Part shown: positions 5,153 through 5,575 of the stretch, one piece after another
Layout of the letters: every line of letters begins with the position of its first letter
Position numbering within the stretch: position 1 is the stretch's first letter
Assembly: GCA_029266795.1 (NCBI GenBank)
Contig: JAQSWE010000186.1
Location: 1-5,575, forward strand
Source of the DNA: Alphaproteobacteria bacterium
GTDB taxonomy: Bacteria; Pseudomonadota; Alphaproteobacteria; Micavibrionales; UBA2020
Direction: 5' to 3'
Length of the DNA: 5,575 nucleotides
The notes under the pieces: model-generated
What the model was told of the DNA's origin: nothing
Seen by the model: only the letters and a program-made list of their open reading frames with translations
Databases searched by the model: none
Made by a program: the position numbers and the translations under genes

Positions 5153-5575
5153 TTACTTGATCGCCTTGACGATTTCCTTGAAGGACTGGGTGTTGCGCGC
5201 CCAGTTGTAAAGATGCGTGCCTTCTTTCGGGGTGAACAGGATGGCGAAGATGTACCATTCCTTGTCGCCCAGCGCGAGGAAGTGGATTTCCTGCGGGCTA
5301 GCCTTGCCCTTCTTGGGTTCTACGTCGTAAATCTCGTAGCGGTTGAACAGGAAGCGGTCATAGGCCTGGGACTTGCCGCTCGAGATCATTTTGGTGATCT
5401 TGAGGTTCATGACATTGTCGAAATACTTGCGCTGGTCGTCTAGCTCGGTCTGAAAATCCGTCGAGCGTGAACGGCGCACGGCGAGGAAGCGGACATAACC
5501 TTCGATATTCTTCGCCTTGCCCTTGTTCTGCAGGTGGACGGTCAGCCGGTTCATGTCGCGGAAGTCGGTCGAAAC
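5153..5575 (-). CDS. Protein of unknown function, N-terminus cut by window edge
   Basis: I do not recognise this protein. The frame is open from the right edge to the TAA at 5153-5155, showing 140 C-terminal residues. A Met codon lies at 5554, but it has no Shine-Dalgarno and the frame stays open upstream of it, so it is probably internal and the real start is probably outside the window. The visible part is soluble and basic (for example KNKGKAKN- and PKKGKAS-like stretches), with no membrane segment and no cysteine. Its pattern of alternating strands, an aromatic-rich segment (KEWYIFAILF) and a final helix ending SFKEIVKAIK suggests a compact alpha/beta domain; this is inference from the pattern only. 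It is convergent with glnA and shares the terminator at 5094-5131. Confidence 0.8.
   Translation of the reverse strand, partial: VSTDFRDMNRLTVHLQNKGKAKNIEGYVRFLAVRRSRSTDFQTELDDQRKYFDNVMNLKITKMISSGKSQAYDRFLFNRYEIYDVEPKKGKASPQEIHFLALGDKEWYIFAILFTPKEGTHLYNWARNTQSFKEIVKAIK

Overview
The window looks like chromosomal DNA of an alphaproteobacterium. The main clue is gene order: a bifunctional NAD(P)H-hydrate repair gene (nnr) beside a glnB-glnA operon with a sigma-54 promoter, an arrangement I recall from many Alphaproteobacteria. The genes use GC-rich third positions and the intergenic regions are AT-rich. The tRNA-His gene still encodes G-1 and C73, features that some alphaproteobacterial orders have lost, so a lineage outside those orders is favoured. 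The species cannot be named from the sequence.

Layout from left to right. (1) 1-1331, minus strand: the N-terminal 443 residues of an exported, probably lipid-anchored or periplasmic protein with four thrombospondin type 3-like calcium-binding motifs and a glycine-rich linker. It runs off the left edge. (2) 1332-1435: a short AT-rich spacer with a candidate promoter for that gene. (3) 1436-2902, minus: nnr, with epimerase and dehydratase domains fused. (4) 2942-3017, minus: tRNA-His(GTG), 39 nt upstream of nnr and possibly co-transcribed with it. (5) 3018-3235: a divergent regulatory region. It holds a likely sigma-70 promoter for the tRNA, a near-consensus sigma-54 promoter for glnB, and two 17-bp palindromes of NtrC type about 100 bp upstream of the expected glnB start. 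(6) 3236-3574 and 3614-5080, plus: glnB (PII) and glnA (type I glutamine synthetase), one operon. (7) 5094-5131: a strong bidirectional terminator. (8) 5153-5575, minus: the C-terminal 140 residues of an unrecognised protein running off the right edge.

The centre is a nitrogen-assimilation module. PII senses 2-oxoglutarate, ATP/ADP and (through uridylylation) glutamine; glutamine synthetase makes glutamine and keeps its adenylylation tyrosine. The sigma-54 promoter with upstream palindromes predicts NtrC-dependent induction under nitrogen limitation. nnr is a metabolite-repair gene with no obvious functional link to nitrogen beyond its conserved neighbourhood.

I see no mobile element, CRISPR array, or clear candidate for an unknown multi-gene system. 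The least explained items are the two edge-truncated minus-strand genes, the basic N-terminal extension on GlnA, and the exact form of the palindromes upstream of glnB.
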